In this document: positions 45,576 to 57,211 of the stretch, in pieces
How the letters are laid out: each line of letters begins with the position of its first letter
How positions within the stretch are numbered: position 1 is the stretch's first letter
NCBI GenBank assembly: GCA_021907015.1
Contig: CP091064.1
Coordinates: forward strand, 558,001 to 622,000
Length of the DNA stretch: 64,000 nucleotides
From: Pectobacterium sp. PL152
GTDB taxonomy: Bacteria > Pseudomonadota > Gammaproteobacteria > Enterobacterales > Enterobacteriaceae
Direction of reading: 5' to 3'
The notes under the pieces: generated by a model
Database searches by the model: none
The model's input: only the letters and a program-made list of their open reading frames with translations
What the model was told of the DNA's origin: nothing
Translations under genes and position numbers: made by a program

Positions 45576-47257
45576 TCAGAACGTTTCCCAATTATCATTG
45601 GGTGAACCTTCTTTCGCTTTCTTACCGCCATTTGCTGATGGCGCCAGCAATACAGGTTTTGGCCTGTCGTTACTGCTGCCGTTCTTCTAAAAGAACCCGC
45701 ATCTTCAGACAGACGGAATACAGCAACAGCCTGATTCAGCACTTTCACCTGTTCTTCCAGAGCAACCGCTGCGGCCGCAGACTCTTCGACCAAGGAGGCG
45801 TTTTGTTGCGTTACGCGATCCATTTCAGTCACAGCCTGACCAACCTGATCGATACCCTTACTTTGCTCATCTGAAGCTGAGGCAATTTCGCCCATAATAT
45901 CTGTTACACGAGTGACCGCACTGACGATTTCTCCCATCGTCTCGCCAGCACTCTCAACCAGTACAGAACCTTCATCGACCCGGCTGACAGAATCTTCAAT
46001 CAGACTTTTAATTTCTTTCGCAGCCTGAGCACTACGCTGTGCCAAGCTACGTACTTCGCCTGCAACAACCGCAAACCCACGCCCTTGCTCCCCAGCTCTG
46101 GCAGCCTCAACCGCCGCATTCAGCGCAAGAATGTTGGTTTGGAAAGCAATACCATCAATCACACTAGTAATATCGGCAATTTTTGCGAACTTCCAGCGAT
46201 ATTGTGCATGGTTTTGACAACATTATCGACGACCTTGCCGCCCTTCTGTGCCGTCTCTGACGCGCTCAGCGCCAACTGGCTAGCCTGACGAGCATTTTCC
46301 GCATTCTGTTTAACGGTTGCGGTCAACTGTTCCATACTAGCTGCCGTTTCTTCTAGCGAAGCAGCCTGCTGCTCAGTACGTGAAGAAAGATCGTTATTTC
46401 CGGCACTAATCTCCGTTGCGCCGGTATAAATCGCATCGGCACCTTGTCGAACTGCGCTAACCGTTGAAACAAACTCACTTTGCATATGGCGAATACTGTC
46501 AGCCAGAATCCCCATTTCATTACTGCTGTGAAAATTAGTCGTTTTTGTCAAATCACCTTTCGCAATATGACGAATGTGTTCAACAATATTATTTAGCGGC
46601 TTGATTAATAGTTGTTGAATACCAATCCAGGAAATCAGCGCTAGCGCAAAAACCAGTATGACAATGAAACCAGGATCCAAAGCGCTGAGTCGTAAGCGGC
46701 GTCATTTTTCGCTATACCAGCCTGATAAAGTTTATCGCTTTCAGCTTTATAGGCGTAATACGCTTTTTCAAAGTTGTCCTGAAAACTTTGTGTCGGTTGC
46801 TCAACAAACTTCTTAAATTCGCCTGCATTCAAAAACTGAATTAATTCCGTTAATGCGCCATTCAGAGCCACGTAATTGTCTTTTACGCCCCGAGTAACGT
46901 TTTCATCCTGACGCGCGTCCTGCGGCACTTTCTCATAGCGGGAGAAAAATCACTTGCCACAGACAGCTGTTTTTGGGCAGAAACCAGAAGTTCTTTACCA
47001 CCAGCACCAGCACCGGTCCCACTCGAATCAAGGGCAAAACGTGTACCTGCCCGGTTAAGTGTATTGCGAGTCTGTAATAAATATGACCATGCTGAATCCA
47101 GTTCAGAACGCTTTTGGTTAATAACCTGCGTTGAGCTGAAGATATCCTTATCATTTTTTAATGCACTAAAGAATAAACCACCAGAAATAAGCTGAAGTGC
47201 CCCAAACAACACCAGTACAAGCATCAAACCTGTAACAACTTTTATACGGTTAAACAT
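45576..47257 (-). CDS. methyl-accepting chemotaxis protein, Tar/Tsr type (four frameshifts)
   Basis: About 560 residues. An N-terminal membrane helix ([23 protein letters not shown]) leads to a periplasmic four-helix ligand domain. A second membrane helix ([22 protein letters not shown]), a HAMP domain and the signalling hairpin follow, with [33 protein letters not shown] at the tip. Bases are lost near 46925, 46690, 46180 and 45645. After correction the protein ends in NDNWETF, the CheR/CheB tether, at the TGA 45576-45578. Its place between cheW and cheR matches tar in E. coli. The ligand is unknown. Confidence 0.95.
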
Positions 47258-47289
47258 ATAACGCCTTTTGAGTAGACCAACCACCGATG

Positions 47290-47316
47290 ATATCGGCACT
47301 ATTCTGGATATCTTTA
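47290..47316 (-). promoter_or_regulatory. sigma-28 (FliA) promoter for the MCP gene
   Basis: On the minus strand TAAAGATA, an 11-base spacer and GCCGATAT match the FliA consensus. It lies 33 bases upstream of the receptor start codon, giving the receptor a class 3 start separate from motA-cheW. Confidence 0.82.
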
Positions 47317-47358
47317 CGAATTTCTGAACTGACAAGGATACGACTAAGGAAGGTTTTC

Positions 47359-47378
47359 GGGGCTACTTTCGTAGCCCC
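47359..47378. repeat. GGGGCTAC hairpin between cheW and MCP gene
   Basis: GGGGCTAC and GTAGCCCC are perfect 8-bp arms with a 4-base loop (GAAA on the minus strand, a stable tetraloop). No T tract follows on either strand. Likely an mRNA-processing or stability stem at the cheW 3' end. Confidence 0.6.
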
Positions 47379-47392
47379 AGAAGGCCGATGGA

Positions 47393-47890
47393 TTAGGCTC
47401 TCAATACGCTATCAACCAGCGCCATTTCTTCGCTGCTCAACAGTTTTTCGATATCAACCAAAATCAGCATTCTCTCGCCCAGAGAACCCAAACCAGTCAG
47501 GTACTCCGTTGACAGGGTTACGGCAAACTCTGGTGCAGGGCGAATTTGGTCTGCGGTCAATGACAGCACATCCGACACACCATCAACGACAATACCAACA
47601 ACACGCTGACCAAGATTCAGAACAATAACAACCGTGTTGTCATCGTATTCAACATCCTGCTTGGCGAATTTAATACGCAGGTCAACAATCGGTACAATGA
47701 CGCCGCGCAAGTTGGTAACACCCTTGATAAAGGAAGGTGTGTTGGCAATACGTGTTACCTGATCATAACCGCGAATTTCTTGTACTTTTAAAATATCAAC
47801 GCCGTACTCTTCGTCACCCAGCGTAAAAATCAGGAATTCCTGTCCTACTGTTTCGCCAGTTAATTTCGTGACGCTTGCAAGTCCAGTCAT
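47393..47890 (-). CDS. cheW: chemotaxis coupling protein CheW
   Basis: Intact, 165 residues from ATG 47890 ([20 protein letters not shown]), which aligns with E. coli CheW and has AAGGGTGG upstream; an in-frame GTG nine bases earlier is less likely. [40 protein letters not shown] is the CheW signature. It couples receptors to CheA. Confidence 0.98.
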   Translation of the reverse strand: MTGLASVTKLTGETVGQEFLIFTLGDEEYGVDILKVQEIRGYDQVTRIANTPSFIKGVTNLRGVIVPIVDLRIKFAKQDVEYDDNTVVIVLNLGQRVVGIVVDGVSDVLSLTADQIRPAPEFAVTLSTEYLTGLGSLGERMLILVDIEKLLSSEEMALVDSVLRA

Positions 47891-47921
47891 GTTTTCCACC
47901 CTTTATTAACGATCTGTTTTA

Positions 47922-49936
47922 TTAAGCAGCAGTTTCAACCACACGCTTTTCACGATTAAGCGCTTGTAACGCTGAAACATCCACAATCAGCGCAACGCTG
48001 CCATCACCAAGAATGGTAGCGGCTGAAACGCCTGGTACCTTGCGATAATTACTTTCCAGATTTTTAACGACGACCTGATGTTGCCCAATCAACTGATCGA
48101 CCAACAAGGCATAACGTCGGCCCGCACTCTGCAGAATCACAACTATACCCTGAGTCGCATCCGTTTTAGCGCCATCCACATCAAAAATATGGAATAGCTC
48201 AACGAGAGGTAAATATTCACCACGAACTTGCAGTACACGCTCGCCGCCGGCTAATGGGTACAGGTCTTCCGACTGAGGCTGCAGGGATTCCATCACAGCA
48301 TTAAGCGGGAGAATAAAGACTTCGTTGTTAACTTTAACGGACATACCATCGAGGATGGCTAACGTTAATGGTAACAAGATTCTGATAGTCGTGCCTTTTC
48401 CAGCCTGGAAGTGGATTTCGACATGCCCACCCATTTCCTGGATATTCCGCTTCACCACGTCCATGCCGACACCGCGGCCAGACACGTCTGTAACCTTCTC
48501 TGCGGTGGAGAAACCTGGGGCAAAAATCAACATGCCCACTTCTTCATCAGACATCGTGTCGCTCACGGCCATCCCTTGAGACAGAGCCTTAGCCAGAATT
48601 CTTTCACGGTTGAGCCCTGCGCCATCATCGATAACTTCAATACAGATGTTACCGCCCTGATGTTCCGCAGACAGCGTCAGGTTACCCACCGCAGATTTAC
48701 CTGCAGCAACGCGTTTATCTGGAGATTCGATACCGTGATCAAGGCTGTTACGCACCAGGTGTGTCAGAGGATCGATAATACGTTCGATCAAGCTCTTATC
48801 CAATTCAGTCGAACTCCCCATCAGCGTTAGCTCGACCTGCTTATCCAATTTCGCAGCCAAGTCACGAACCAAACGAGGGAAACGGCTAAATACATATTCC
48901 ATCGGCATCATACGAATGGACATGACCGACTCTTGCAGATCGCGGGCGTTGCGTTCCAACTGCCCCATACTGTTGAGCAGGTCGCCATGTGCCACAGGGT
49001 CGAGTTCGCTTGAGCGCTGTGCCAACATAGATTGCGTAATCACTAACTCACCGACGAGGTTGATAAGTTGGTCAACCTTCTCAACCGCTACACGAATACT
49101 GGTATCACCGGTTTTTGCTTTATTTTTCCATTTTCCGGTGCAGCTTGCGGTTTTGCAGCAGCTGGCGCAGACGGTGCAACTGGCGCTACCGGTGCCGGTG
49201 CTTCGACTACCGCCAGTGTCTCCACAACTTCAGCAACGACAGGTTGGCTGGCTACGGTAGATTTAAAGCTAATTTGCTCAGGTTCAAGAACAAAACACAG
49301 TACAGCACTAATATCGTCTTCACTTTCAGACGTGACCAGTGTCACTTCTACGCTAGTATCAGTCTGGTGAGGATCTTTAACGGTCCCCAGATTACCAAGC
49401 TCTTCCAGCATCTGAGGTATTTCCTGAGATTTCAGGCCGGTTAATGCAATACGCATTTCACCTTTACCTGCAGCGCTAGAAGCCGAGCTGGCGGCGTTCT
49501 GTGTTGCAGCTGGTGCCTCAGCCTGGGCAACATCACCATCAGCTTTAGACTCCAGAGCGAGCTGGCGCAGGGCCTGACAGATATACTCAAAGCTTTCAGC
49601 ATTGGGTTCCTGCGCGGTTTTATAAGCGTCCAACTGATCCTGCATAATGTCTTTTGTTTCCAGAAACAGGTTGATGATATCAGTGCTAAGACGCATTTCT
49701 CCGCGTCTTGCCCCATCGAGTAGGTTTTCTAAAATGTGTGTAGTTTCCTGCAATACTTTAAAACCGAACGTGCCCGCGCCCCCTTTGATGGAGTGAGCTG
49801 CTCGGAAAATCGCATTCAATTGCTCGGTATCAGGCTCTGACGGATCCAACAATAATAAATGTTGTTCCATATCTGCCAGTAATTCATCTGCTTCATCAAA
49901 GAACGTTTGATAGAAAGCACTCATGTCCATGCTCAC
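47922..49936 (-). CDS. cheA: chemotaxis histidine kinase CheA (one frameshift, GTG start)
   Basis: About 671 residues. The Hpt domain has His48 in AAHSIKGGAGTFGF. It is followed by the CheY-binding P2, an Ala/Pro-rich linker (about 225-260), dimerisation P3 (VEKVDQLINLVGELVITQSML), kinase P4 (HLVRNSLDHGIE, DDGAGLN, GRGVGMDVVK) and the CheW-like P5. One base is lost near 49113. Start GTG 49936 gives MSMDMSAFYQ, aligning with E. coli MSMDIS. Confidence 0.98.
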
Positions 49937-49963
49937 GTGGTCACCTCTGCTGTGAATCGCGGC

Positions 49964-51016
49964 TTATTGAGAAGGCGTCGCCTGACTATCGGGCGCAGCA
50001 GGCAACGCGGTGGTTGGCTGTTGACGCTCTGGAGCAGGAACTCCATTAGTTGGTTGTGGCGATGCTCCACCACTTCCACTCGTATTATTATCACTATTTT
50101 CGGCAGCCGGAGTGGTAGGTTTAGGCTTATCCAACCCCATATTTTGTAAATTTTCCGCCTTGTCTATATTTACAGCAGAGCTTTCTGCATTTTCTTCTTC
50201 AATATCCTTTTGAGCTTGTCTGCTCAATACCAACAAACTGATGCGTCGGTTAATCGCATCATTTCCACTTGCCGCCTGTTTAAGGTTCATTGTCGCAGCC
50301 ATACCCACAACGCGCAAAACTTTTCCATCAGACAAACCACCAAAAATAAGCTCTCGGCGTGATGCGTTGGCACGATCTGCAGACAGTTCCCAGTTACTAT
50401 ACCCACGTTCCCCTGTCGTATACTGAACATCATCAGTATGGCCTGAGATACTCAGTTTATTGGGGAAATCGTTCAGTATAGGCGCTATCGCACGCAGGAT
50501 ATCTCGCATGTAAGGCTCAACCTGTGCGCTCCCGGTTTTAAACATGGGGCGGTTTTGACTATCGATGATCTGGATACGTAACCCTTCATCGATCATCTCA
50601 ATTAACAGATGTGGACGCAGTGCGCGTAGTCGAGGATCGGCCTCAATTAACTGATCCAGACGTTCACGCAATCTATTAAGTCGAACCTCATCCAGCTTTT
50701 TTTCCACGTTGTCTGTTTTGATGGCCTTTTTCACTTCACCATCTTGCTGGGTTGGATCGTTTCCTCCACCGGGAATCGGGCTGGAACTGTCGCTTGATTT
50801 AGAACCTGAAGTTAATGCGACCTTTAACGGAGTACGGAAATACTCTGCGATTTGGGCTAACTGCATTGGCGTAGAAATTGCGATAAGCCACATTACAAGA
50901 AACAATGCCATCATTGCTGTCATGAAGTCAGCGTAGGCAATCTTCCAGGAGCCACCATGGTGGCCCCCATGTCCAGACTTACGCTTTTTGCGAATAATGG
51001 GATGTTGATGCTTCAT
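49964..51016 (-). CDS. motB: flagellar stator protein MotB
   Basis: Intact, 350 residues. One membrane helix ([18 protein letters not shown]) is preceded by the proton-binding Asp30 in KIAYAD. The periplasmic OmpA-like peptidoglycan domain includes [12 protein letters not shown] and [17 protein letters not shown]. The C-terminal tail (about residues 285-350) is Pro/Thr/Ser-rich and longer than in E. coli. Overlaps motA by 4 bp. Confidence 0.98.
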   Translation of the reverse strand: MKHQHPIIRKKRKSGHGGHHGGSWKIAYADFMTAMMALFLVMWLIAISTPMQLAQIAEYFRTPLKVALTSGSKSSDSSSPIPGGGNDPTQQDGEVKKAIKTDNVEKKLDEVRLNRLRERLDQLIEADPRLRALRPHLLIEMIDEGLRIQIIDSQNRPMFKTGSAQVEPYMRDILRAIAPILNDFPNKLSISGHTDDVQYTTGERGYSNWELSADRANASRRELIFGGLSDGKVLRVVGMAATMNLKQAASGNDAINRRISLLVLSRQAQKDIEEENAESSAVNIDKAENLQNMGLDKPKPTTPAAENSDNNTSGSGGASPQPTNGVPAPERQQPTTALPAAPDSQATPSQ

Positions 51017-51896
51017 GCGTTACTGTCCGACGCTTGCTGAGTCGGCGATTTCACACGACGAATGTGTTCTTCCAATTCGGTAAAGGAAGGACGCTCCGTT
51101 GAGTACAGCGTTTTACGACCAAACTCAACGGCAATTTGCGGACATAGCCATTAAGGCTCGACAGTAAAGTGACTTTAATGCACTGCAATACTTTGATTTT
51201 TCTGAATTTTTCTGGCGCAGTAAAGCTGCCAATGGCGAGACAAAACCGTAAGCAAGAAGGATACCCAGGAAAGTTCCCACCATAGCGTGAGCGATCATCA
51301 TCCCCAGTTCAGCAGCAGGTCGGTCAACATAAGCCAGCGAGTGAACAACCCCCATAACGGCGGCTACAATACCAAATGCCGGGAGACCATCCCCATTAGC
51401 GTCAAGCTCGTCGCTGGCACTTCGCTTTCATGTTCAATCGTTTCGATCTCTTCATCCATCAGCGTTTCAATCTCAAACGCATTCATGTTGCCGCTGACCA
51501 TCAAACGCAAATAATCGGTAATAAATTCAACGATCGTGTTATCAGCAAGGATATTCGGATAGCTTGAGAAAATTTCACTCTCGCGAGGGTTATCAATATC
51601 AAATTCTAGGAAAGCATGCCTTGCTGACGGGATTTGGCCATCACACGAAAGAGTAAGGCCATCAGATCCATATACAGGGCTTTATTATACTTGGAACTTT
51701 TGACCAAAAGCGGTAACGCTCGTAGTGTTGCTTTTATCGCCTTTCCATTGTTACCAACGATGAAAGCACCTACCGCCGCACCGCCGATAATCAACAGCTC
51801 CGAAGGTTGATAAAGCGCACCCAAGGCCCCACCGACCATGAGATAACCGCCGAGTATCGAGGCCACAATTACGATATAACCCAATATAACCAGCAC
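51013..51896 (-). CDS. motA: flagellar stator protein MotA (several frameshifts, GTG start)
   Basis: About 295 residues, four membrane helices. [67 protein letters not shown] and [20 protein letters not shown] match MotA. Single-base losses lie near 51608, 51390, 51200 and 51135; the tail [16 protein letters not shown] then leads to the TGA that overlaps the motB ATG. GTG 51896 is preceded by AAGGA. Confidence 0.95.
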
Positions 51897-51976
51897 AAGG
51901 AATCCTTATAATAAAAAAGGTGGGCGGAAAGTGAGATAAAACTGTGGAGCCGTAGCCAGGACGTTCTTGAAGGAGA

Positions 51977-52013
51977 AATCTATCACCGTCTTCACAACCA
52001 ACAGTGATAGATT
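51977..52013 (-). terminator. inverted repeat after flhC
   Basis: AATCTATCAC and GTGATAGATT form a perfect 10-bp stem (17-base loop) 18 bases past the flhC stop, between flhDC and motAB. On the minus strand TCTCC follows, so it may only attenuate read-through into motA. Confidence 0.55.
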
Positions 52014-52030
52014 CACAAATCGCTACAGAC

Positions 52031-52609
52031 TCAGACTGCGTGTTTTACCTGTTCATCCAGCAGTTGAGGTATTATATCGGCAAGATTTTGCGAAAGTTTA
52101 CGCTTTTTTACCGCTCTGGAAGGGGGTTGGCACAAACTACAAACAAAACTGTTTTTAGGTTGATGAGCATGAGTAATGAACATCCCTTTGCAGCAATTGC
52201 ATGACGACAGTTGCAGCATACCGCTGTCAACAAACCGGACTAATGTCCAGGCTCGCGTCAATGCCAACAGTGGAGAATCGCTCTGTGGCGCACACTGTTC
52301 GAGATAGAGCCGGTAAGATTTAATAACCGCTTCAACACCACTGCACTGTCCATTCTTGATTAAAAAGCTGTATGCGTTGTAGAACATTGATGAATGAATA
52401 TTCTGTTCCCAGGTCATAAACCAATCCGTTGAAAAAGGTAACATTCCCTTAGGCGGCGGACTTCCTCTCAGTTCTTTATACAGTTTAATCAAACGTCCGC
52501 GACTTAACTGAGTTTCACTTTCTAACATCTGTAAACGAGCGCCAAGCGAAATGAGTTCCATTGCTAATTGGATATCTTTCGCTTCCTGAACAATACTTTT
52601 CTCCGCCAT
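52031..52609 (-). CDS. flhC: flagellar master regulator subunit FlhC
   Basis: Intact, 192 residues. With FlhD it forms the FlhD4C2 activator of class 2 genes. The zinc cluster is seen in [14 protein letters not shown] and FVCSLCQPP. Four bases... it begins 3 bases after the flhD stop. Confidence 0.98.
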   Translation of the reverse strand: MAEKSIVQEAKDIQLAMELISLGARLQMLESETQLSRGRLIKLYKELRGSPPPKGMLPFSTDWFMTWEQNIHSSMFYNAYSFLIKNGQCSGVEAVIKSYRLYLEQCAPQSDSPLLALTRAWTLVRFVDSGMLQLSSCNCCKGMFITHAHQPKNSFVCSLCQPPSRAVKKRKLSQNLADIIPQLLDEQVKHAV

Positions 52610-52612
52610 TAC

Positions 52613-52963
52613 TTATGCCCTTTTCTTAGGCAGGTTTTCTTCTTTCGAAGTTAACTGTTGTAATAAGTGGCTCGACAACAGAATCCCTGTATGAATTTGC
52701 TGTAAATCATCCACACGCGATTCCTGAGTCAACACTTTGATTGTATTGTGATCGTTAAAACGGAAATGGCATATCAACTGGTTAGTTTCTGCCAATTTGA
52801 CCATCTGCGGTAAAGTCAGTTGCATCAAGGTATCTGCCATCTCGTCATTGATTCCAAGACGAAACATCGCAGAAGCTTTTTCATCATTAATTAAGCGTTG
52901 CGCCAGTAACAAATAAGACAGATTAATGTCATAAATGTGTTTGAGTAATTCAGAGGTACCCAT
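52613..52963 (-). CDS. flhD: flagellar master regulator subunit FlhD
   Basis: Intact; 116 residues from ATG 52963 ([24 protein letters not shown]), the E. coli length. An in-frame ATG nine bases upstream (52972) is possible. Helical dimer with [29 protein letters not shown]. First gene of flhDC; a long regulatory leader lies upstream. Confidence 0.98.
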   Translation of the reverse strand: MGTSELLKHIYDINLSYLLLAQRLINDEKASAMFRLGINDEMADTLMQLTLPQMVKLAETNQLICHFRFNDHNTIKVLTQESRVDDLQQIHTGILLSSHLLQQLTSKEENLPKKRA

Positions 52964-52972
52964 ATTTCCCAT

Positions 52973-53770
52973 CCCGACAGGCTATGTTTAAAACATAAGT
53001 TAGGTGATAGACCATATCGCCCAGTTCGAAAATCACTCTCCATTGATGGCATAAAAAACTATCGGTGCCAGATACTGCGAGTTACTACTTTATCATTTCT
53101 TATTCGGGCAATCGTTACTTGCCAACTTTACGCATCACGCTGCGAATCCGTTCATCCGTGGCTTTTTAGTCCCATCCAGGAGACCCACTCCAACCAAAAC
53201 ATAGGATTAATCCTAAAACAGCGCAACTGTACCGCCTAATCCGTAGCACATACAACGCGACTGAAGAAGGATTTTGGTCATTATGTGATGCGGATCACAT
53301 AAATGAAAGCGTTATGAGCCAAACCGTGTCTGGTCAGATCACTTTTATGCCTATTTTTACGCCAAAAACGCGCACGAAACGTTACAAAAGATCCTTGAAA
53401 AGGATAAAAAGAAACAATTTGCTTGCTATGTAAGTGATAGATATACAAAAAATCCATTGCATCTAAAACGCATACCTTTATGTAAGTTTATACCTTTCAC
53501 GAAAAACTTACACTTTTTACCCAAAAAACTCTTAACCGCATGTTCTGAAGCAGAATTTATCCCTCTTCTGCCAGAGCACTGCCGTAACGATAACAAAACA
53601 TATAGATATGACAGGAAAATGTAAGGAAAAAGATATTGCATTGATATTAAAGAAATTAGTGAGTTATCAGGATTGATTGCAGGTGCTATAGCATGAAATT
53701 ATTCCGCTCTCAAACTTCACGCTACAGGCCGTGTCTTCAGGGCGCTACGTGAGTTGGGTGACCGAAGCAG
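52973..53770 (-). promoter_or_regulatory. long flhDC upstream regulatory region
   Basis: Nearly 800 bases without a credible gene upstream of flhD. Length and position match the extended flhDC control region and 5' leader of enterobacteria. A CRP site is at 53281-53302. Other sites and the start point cannot be fixed by eye. Confidence 0.7.
53281..53302. promoter_or_regulatory. perfect CRP-cAMP binding site upstream of flhDC
   Basis: TGTGATGCGGATCACA (53284-53299) is the exact CRP consensus TGTGA-N6-TCACA. The arms extend to TTATGTGAT/ATCACATAA, a perfect palindrome around GCGG. It is centred about 330 bases upstream of the flhD start, in line with cAMP-CRP activation of flhDC known in E. 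coli. Confidence 0.88.
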
Positions 53771-54734
53771 TTACCGATCGCTTTTCACAACCCGGTTAAC
53801 CAGCCAAATACCTGAACACACCAGGACGAGTGCAAAGAAATATTTCCACTCCAGGATGCTTTCATTAAGGAACAGCGCTGACAGTAGCGTACCAGATACC
53901 GGAATGAGGAAATTAAATGGCGCAACCATACCGACCCGATTGTATTTCAGCAGTTGGCTCCATAACGAAAAAGCAACTGACGAGAGCAAAATAAGATAGC
54001 CCAGCATCAGTACCGCTTTCCAATCCGGTATGATGAGTGTCCCGCCTGTACAGTATCCCGATATCGTTAAAATGATCCCGCCAATAGCCAGCTGATAACC
54101 GGTCATCACCATTGGATCCATCGTTTGTGATATTCGCTTACCATATATAGTAGATGCTGACAAAATAAAGGCCGCAATCACAACGAATCCATCACCTAAC
54201 AGCGTAAAACCGATGCTCATTCCGTTACTATTGATATTAACGACCATCACACCGACAAAGCCTAATATACAGCCAGTTAGCTTGTTGATATTTAATTTAT
54301 CATTCTGGTATAAATAATGAGCAAGCAGCACACTGAAAAAAAGTACTGGTTGCATTCATGATCGAACCTTTAACACCCGTGGTATAAGCCAGACCGATAT
54401 AGAAAAAAACGTACTGCAGTGATGTCTGGAATATTCCCAGGATGCTTAGCTGGACTAACTGCCCACGCTGGAAGCGCCCGATAGACCGACCACTTAGCAC
54501 GGCAAGCGCTAGCAGCAACAGCCCGGCGAACGCGAATCGGTAGCCTGCGAAAACGAGTTTTCCAGGAATATCATTATCTGCAATGTGAAACAGTTCATAA
54601 CCATTTTTAATTGCCGGATAAGCACTTCCCCAGAGCAAACAGCATAATGTGGCGATAAAAAAAACAATTTTTTTATCAGAAAAAAAATGCGTGCGCTTTT
54701 CCAAGAAAAATTCCCCCGAAGATAGATTCGACAT
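53771..54734 (-). CDS. EamA/DMT-family drug/metabolite permease (one frameshift)
   Basis: About 320 residues with roughly ten membrane helices in two EamA repeats (FFIATLCCLLWGSAYPAIKNGYEL and FVVIAAFILSASTIYGKRIS). Inner-membrane exporter of small metabolites or drugs; the substrate is not deducible. One base is lost near 54345, between IMNATSTFF and SVLLAHYLY. ATG 54734 gives MSNLSSGEFF. Not evidently linked to motility. Confidence 0.88.
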
Positions 54735-54875
54735 AATAGCGTTGAACCCCAGACAAATAAAGTTAGGAAACCAGACTCTTTATTTTTTATTATCATTCTG
54801 TATGATTTCGCATCACGTATTTCTCTTTTCTTTTTAAAGAGTTAAAAACGTGATCGGGATCGCACCGAATTTGAT

Positions 54876-54901
54876 TAAGGTTTCTCAATATATGCCGATT
54901 A
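54876..54901 (+). promoter_or_regulatory. sigma-28-like promoter for the second MCP gene
   Basis: TAAGGTTT, a 10-base spacer and GCCGATTA resemble the FliA consensus (spacing becomes 11 if TTAAGGTT is taken). It lies about 115 bases before the receptor start. Slightly weaker than the three other sigma-28 sites here. Confidence 0.65.
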
Positions 54902-55014
54902 TCTTTTACATTGGTTGTTTAGCTAATGGATTGTCATTAATGTAGACACTAAAATCTAAACGCCAATGCCACCACTAGTGGCATGGTAAATCATAAATTC
55001 CTGAGAATGAGTGA

Positions 55015-56732
55015 ATGGATATGAAAATAACTTCAAGGTCTGAGCAGCACGCCGAGGCTGGCATGCTGAGCAATTTACGGCTAGTTCCCTTATTCGTCAT
55101 TATTCTGGGTGGTATCATGCTGTTATTTGCAGCATCTATCGGCACATCCAGCTATTTTCTACAAAGCAGCAATCAGTCATTAGACGACGTTACACAAGAA
55201 ATCGATACCCGCATGGGGATCTCAAACAGTTCCAACCATCTTCGTACTGCGCGTCTGTTGCTCATTCAGGCCGCTGCGGCTGCGCGTATTGGTGATTCTC
55301 AGGTCTTCAATGACAACCTGAAGCAAGCTGAACAGCGGCTGGAACAGTCAAAAAAGCCTTCATGGTCTATGAAGAGCGTCCGGTTAAAACACCGCAGGAT
55401 ATGGCGTTGGACGGCGATCTGCGCAAATCCTATGATGCTTATGTCAATCAAGGCCTTATGTTGATGCTTACTGCTGCAAAACAGGGGCTGTTTGAAGAGG
55501 TCATTACTCTCGAATCTGAAGAAACTCGGGTTTTGGATTTGGCCTATAACAAATATTTGTTAGAGGCTGTCGCTTACCGCACGCAAAGAGCGAAAGAATT
55601 AAACGAAACTGCGCATAAAAACGCGCTACTCGGGTATTCGTTAATGGGGCAGCTTTGCTCTGGCGACCGTTTTAACGCTTCTGACGTTCTTCATTCTGAG
55701 AGGCATTCTCATCAAACCAATGAATCAGTTGGTTACGAGAATTCAGCGAATTGCGCAAGGCGATTTGACTCAAATGTCAGAACGTTATGGCAGGAATGAA
55801 ATCGGTACGCTAGCCAGTAATGTTCAGCAAATGCAGTCTTCTCTGGTCACCACCGTCACTACCGTCCGGGAAAGTGCAGACTCGATTTATCAAGGTTCGA
55901 CGGAGATTTCATCCGGTAACACAGACCTTTCCTCGCGAACCGAGCAGCAAGCCGCAGCACTTGAACAGACCGCGGCAAGCATGGAGCAATTGACTGCAAC
56001 CGTGAAGCAAAACTCAGAAAACGCGCATCACGCAAGCCAGCTCGCAGCGAATGCTTCTGGAAAAGCCAAACAGGGTGGCGATATCGTTGCAAACGTCGTC
56101 AACACGATGAACAGTATTTCGGGTAGTTCGAAGAAAATCTCTGAAATTACCAATGTCATTAACAGTATTGCATTCCAGACGAATATCCTTGCGCTAAATG
56201 CGGCGGTTGAAGCAGCCAGAGCGGGAGAACAGGGGCGCGGTTTTGCCGTCGTCGCCAGTGAAGTTCGTAGCCTCGCACAGCGTAGTGCGCAAGCCGCAAA
56301 GAGATAGAAACGCTGATTTCCGAGTCCGTCAACCTGGTCAATAGTGGTTCTGTTCTGGTTGATAACGCGGGCCAAACCATGAAAGAAATCGTCGATGCCG
56401 TGACTAACGTCACTGACATCATGGGTGAGATTGCCTCTGCCTCTGACGAACAAAGTCGGGGAATCACTCAGGTTGGCCAGGCGATATCTGAAATGGATAG
56501 CGTGACACAGCAGAATGCTGCGCTTGTTCAGGAAGCCAGTGCTGCAGCCGCATCGCTGGAAGAGCAAGCCGCGCTGCTGACCCGTGCCGTTGCGACATTT
56601 AAGCTATCCGGACATTTATCAGACGCACCTTCATCCCCTACCCGGCCGAACGCTCTGGCCGCGAAGGACCGTTCCTCACTAGCCCTCCCCCGCCAAGCCA
56701 ATACGGAAAACGGTAACTGGGAAACGTTCTAA
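55015..56732 (+). CDS. methyl-accepting chemotaxis protein (three frameshifts)
   Basis: About 572 residues. Membrane helix 1 ([21 protein letters not shown]) is followed by a four-helix periplasmic sensor, a second helix near 55650-55710, HAMP ([20 protein letters not shown]) and the signalling hairpin with [32 protein letters not shown]. It ends GNWETF, the CheR/CheB tether. One base is lost near 55358, 55655 and 56303. AGGAC-like RBS is weak; ATG 55018 ([10 protein letters not shown]) would also serve. Its signalling half is nearly identical to the first MCP; the ligand domains differ, so it senses something else. Confidence 0.94.
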
Positions 56733-56752
56733 TAGTACGACGGATATCATTG

Positions 56753-56780
56753 CGAGCATTGTTCACACGGACAATGCTCG
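56753..56780. terminator. hairpin between MCP and dsrB
   Basis: CGAGCATTGT and ACAATGCTCG are perfect 10-bp arms with an 8-base loop, between the convergent genes. It may end both transcripts; T tracts are short. Confidence 0.65.
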
Positions 56781-56798
56781 TCTACCGACATCTTCCTT

Positions 56799-57002
56799 TT
56801 ACTCTTTTTCCGGCAACGTCTTTGGCTCAACAAACGTACCATCTTTACTGTCAGCCTCATTGAAAAACCAGATACCGGCTGGGTAATCTTTTAATGCAAC
56901 TAAATACATTATCCCTTCCTGGAACGTTTCCACAGCCAGAATCGTCCCTTCCCGGCGCGTTTTCCCATCGGTTTTAACTGTAACCAGATCATTAACTTTC
57001 AT
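56799..57002 (-). CDS. dsrB: DsrB family protein
   Basis: Intact, 67 residues. [40 protein letters not shown] and DGTFVEP match E. coli DsrB (62 residues), whose function is unknown. In E. coli dsrB lies near fliR and rcsA, so a place beside motility genes is conserved. SH3-like beta fold is plausible. Confidence 0.88.
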   Translation of the reverse strand: MKVNDLVTVKTDGKTRREGTILAVETFQEGIMYLVALKDYPAGIWFFNEADSKDGTFVEPKTLPEKE

Positions 57003-57211
57003 AAATTTATCTCAAAATAGCTTCTAACATCAAAAAAACAGCATTATCATTTGCAACTACGGTAGTAATAGTACCTGTATGAAATGATTAATTTTATTTG
57101 TTTTTAACAACGCCATATTGACCCTCTCTGTCATTAAATATCGATTATTCAGGCAAAAATTGATTGTTTCTATCCTAGTACATCCGACATATTCGCAAAA
57201 GAGATTAAAAG

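Noticed and set aside
47359-47378. Rho-independent terminator between cheW and the MCP gene
   Set aside because: Stem is perfect but no T tract follows on either strand; kept as a hairpin only.
53426-53641. Possible 71-residue gene in the flhDC upstream region
   Set aside because: Composition is that of noncoding DNA, there is no good RBS, and it lies in a known regulatory stretch.
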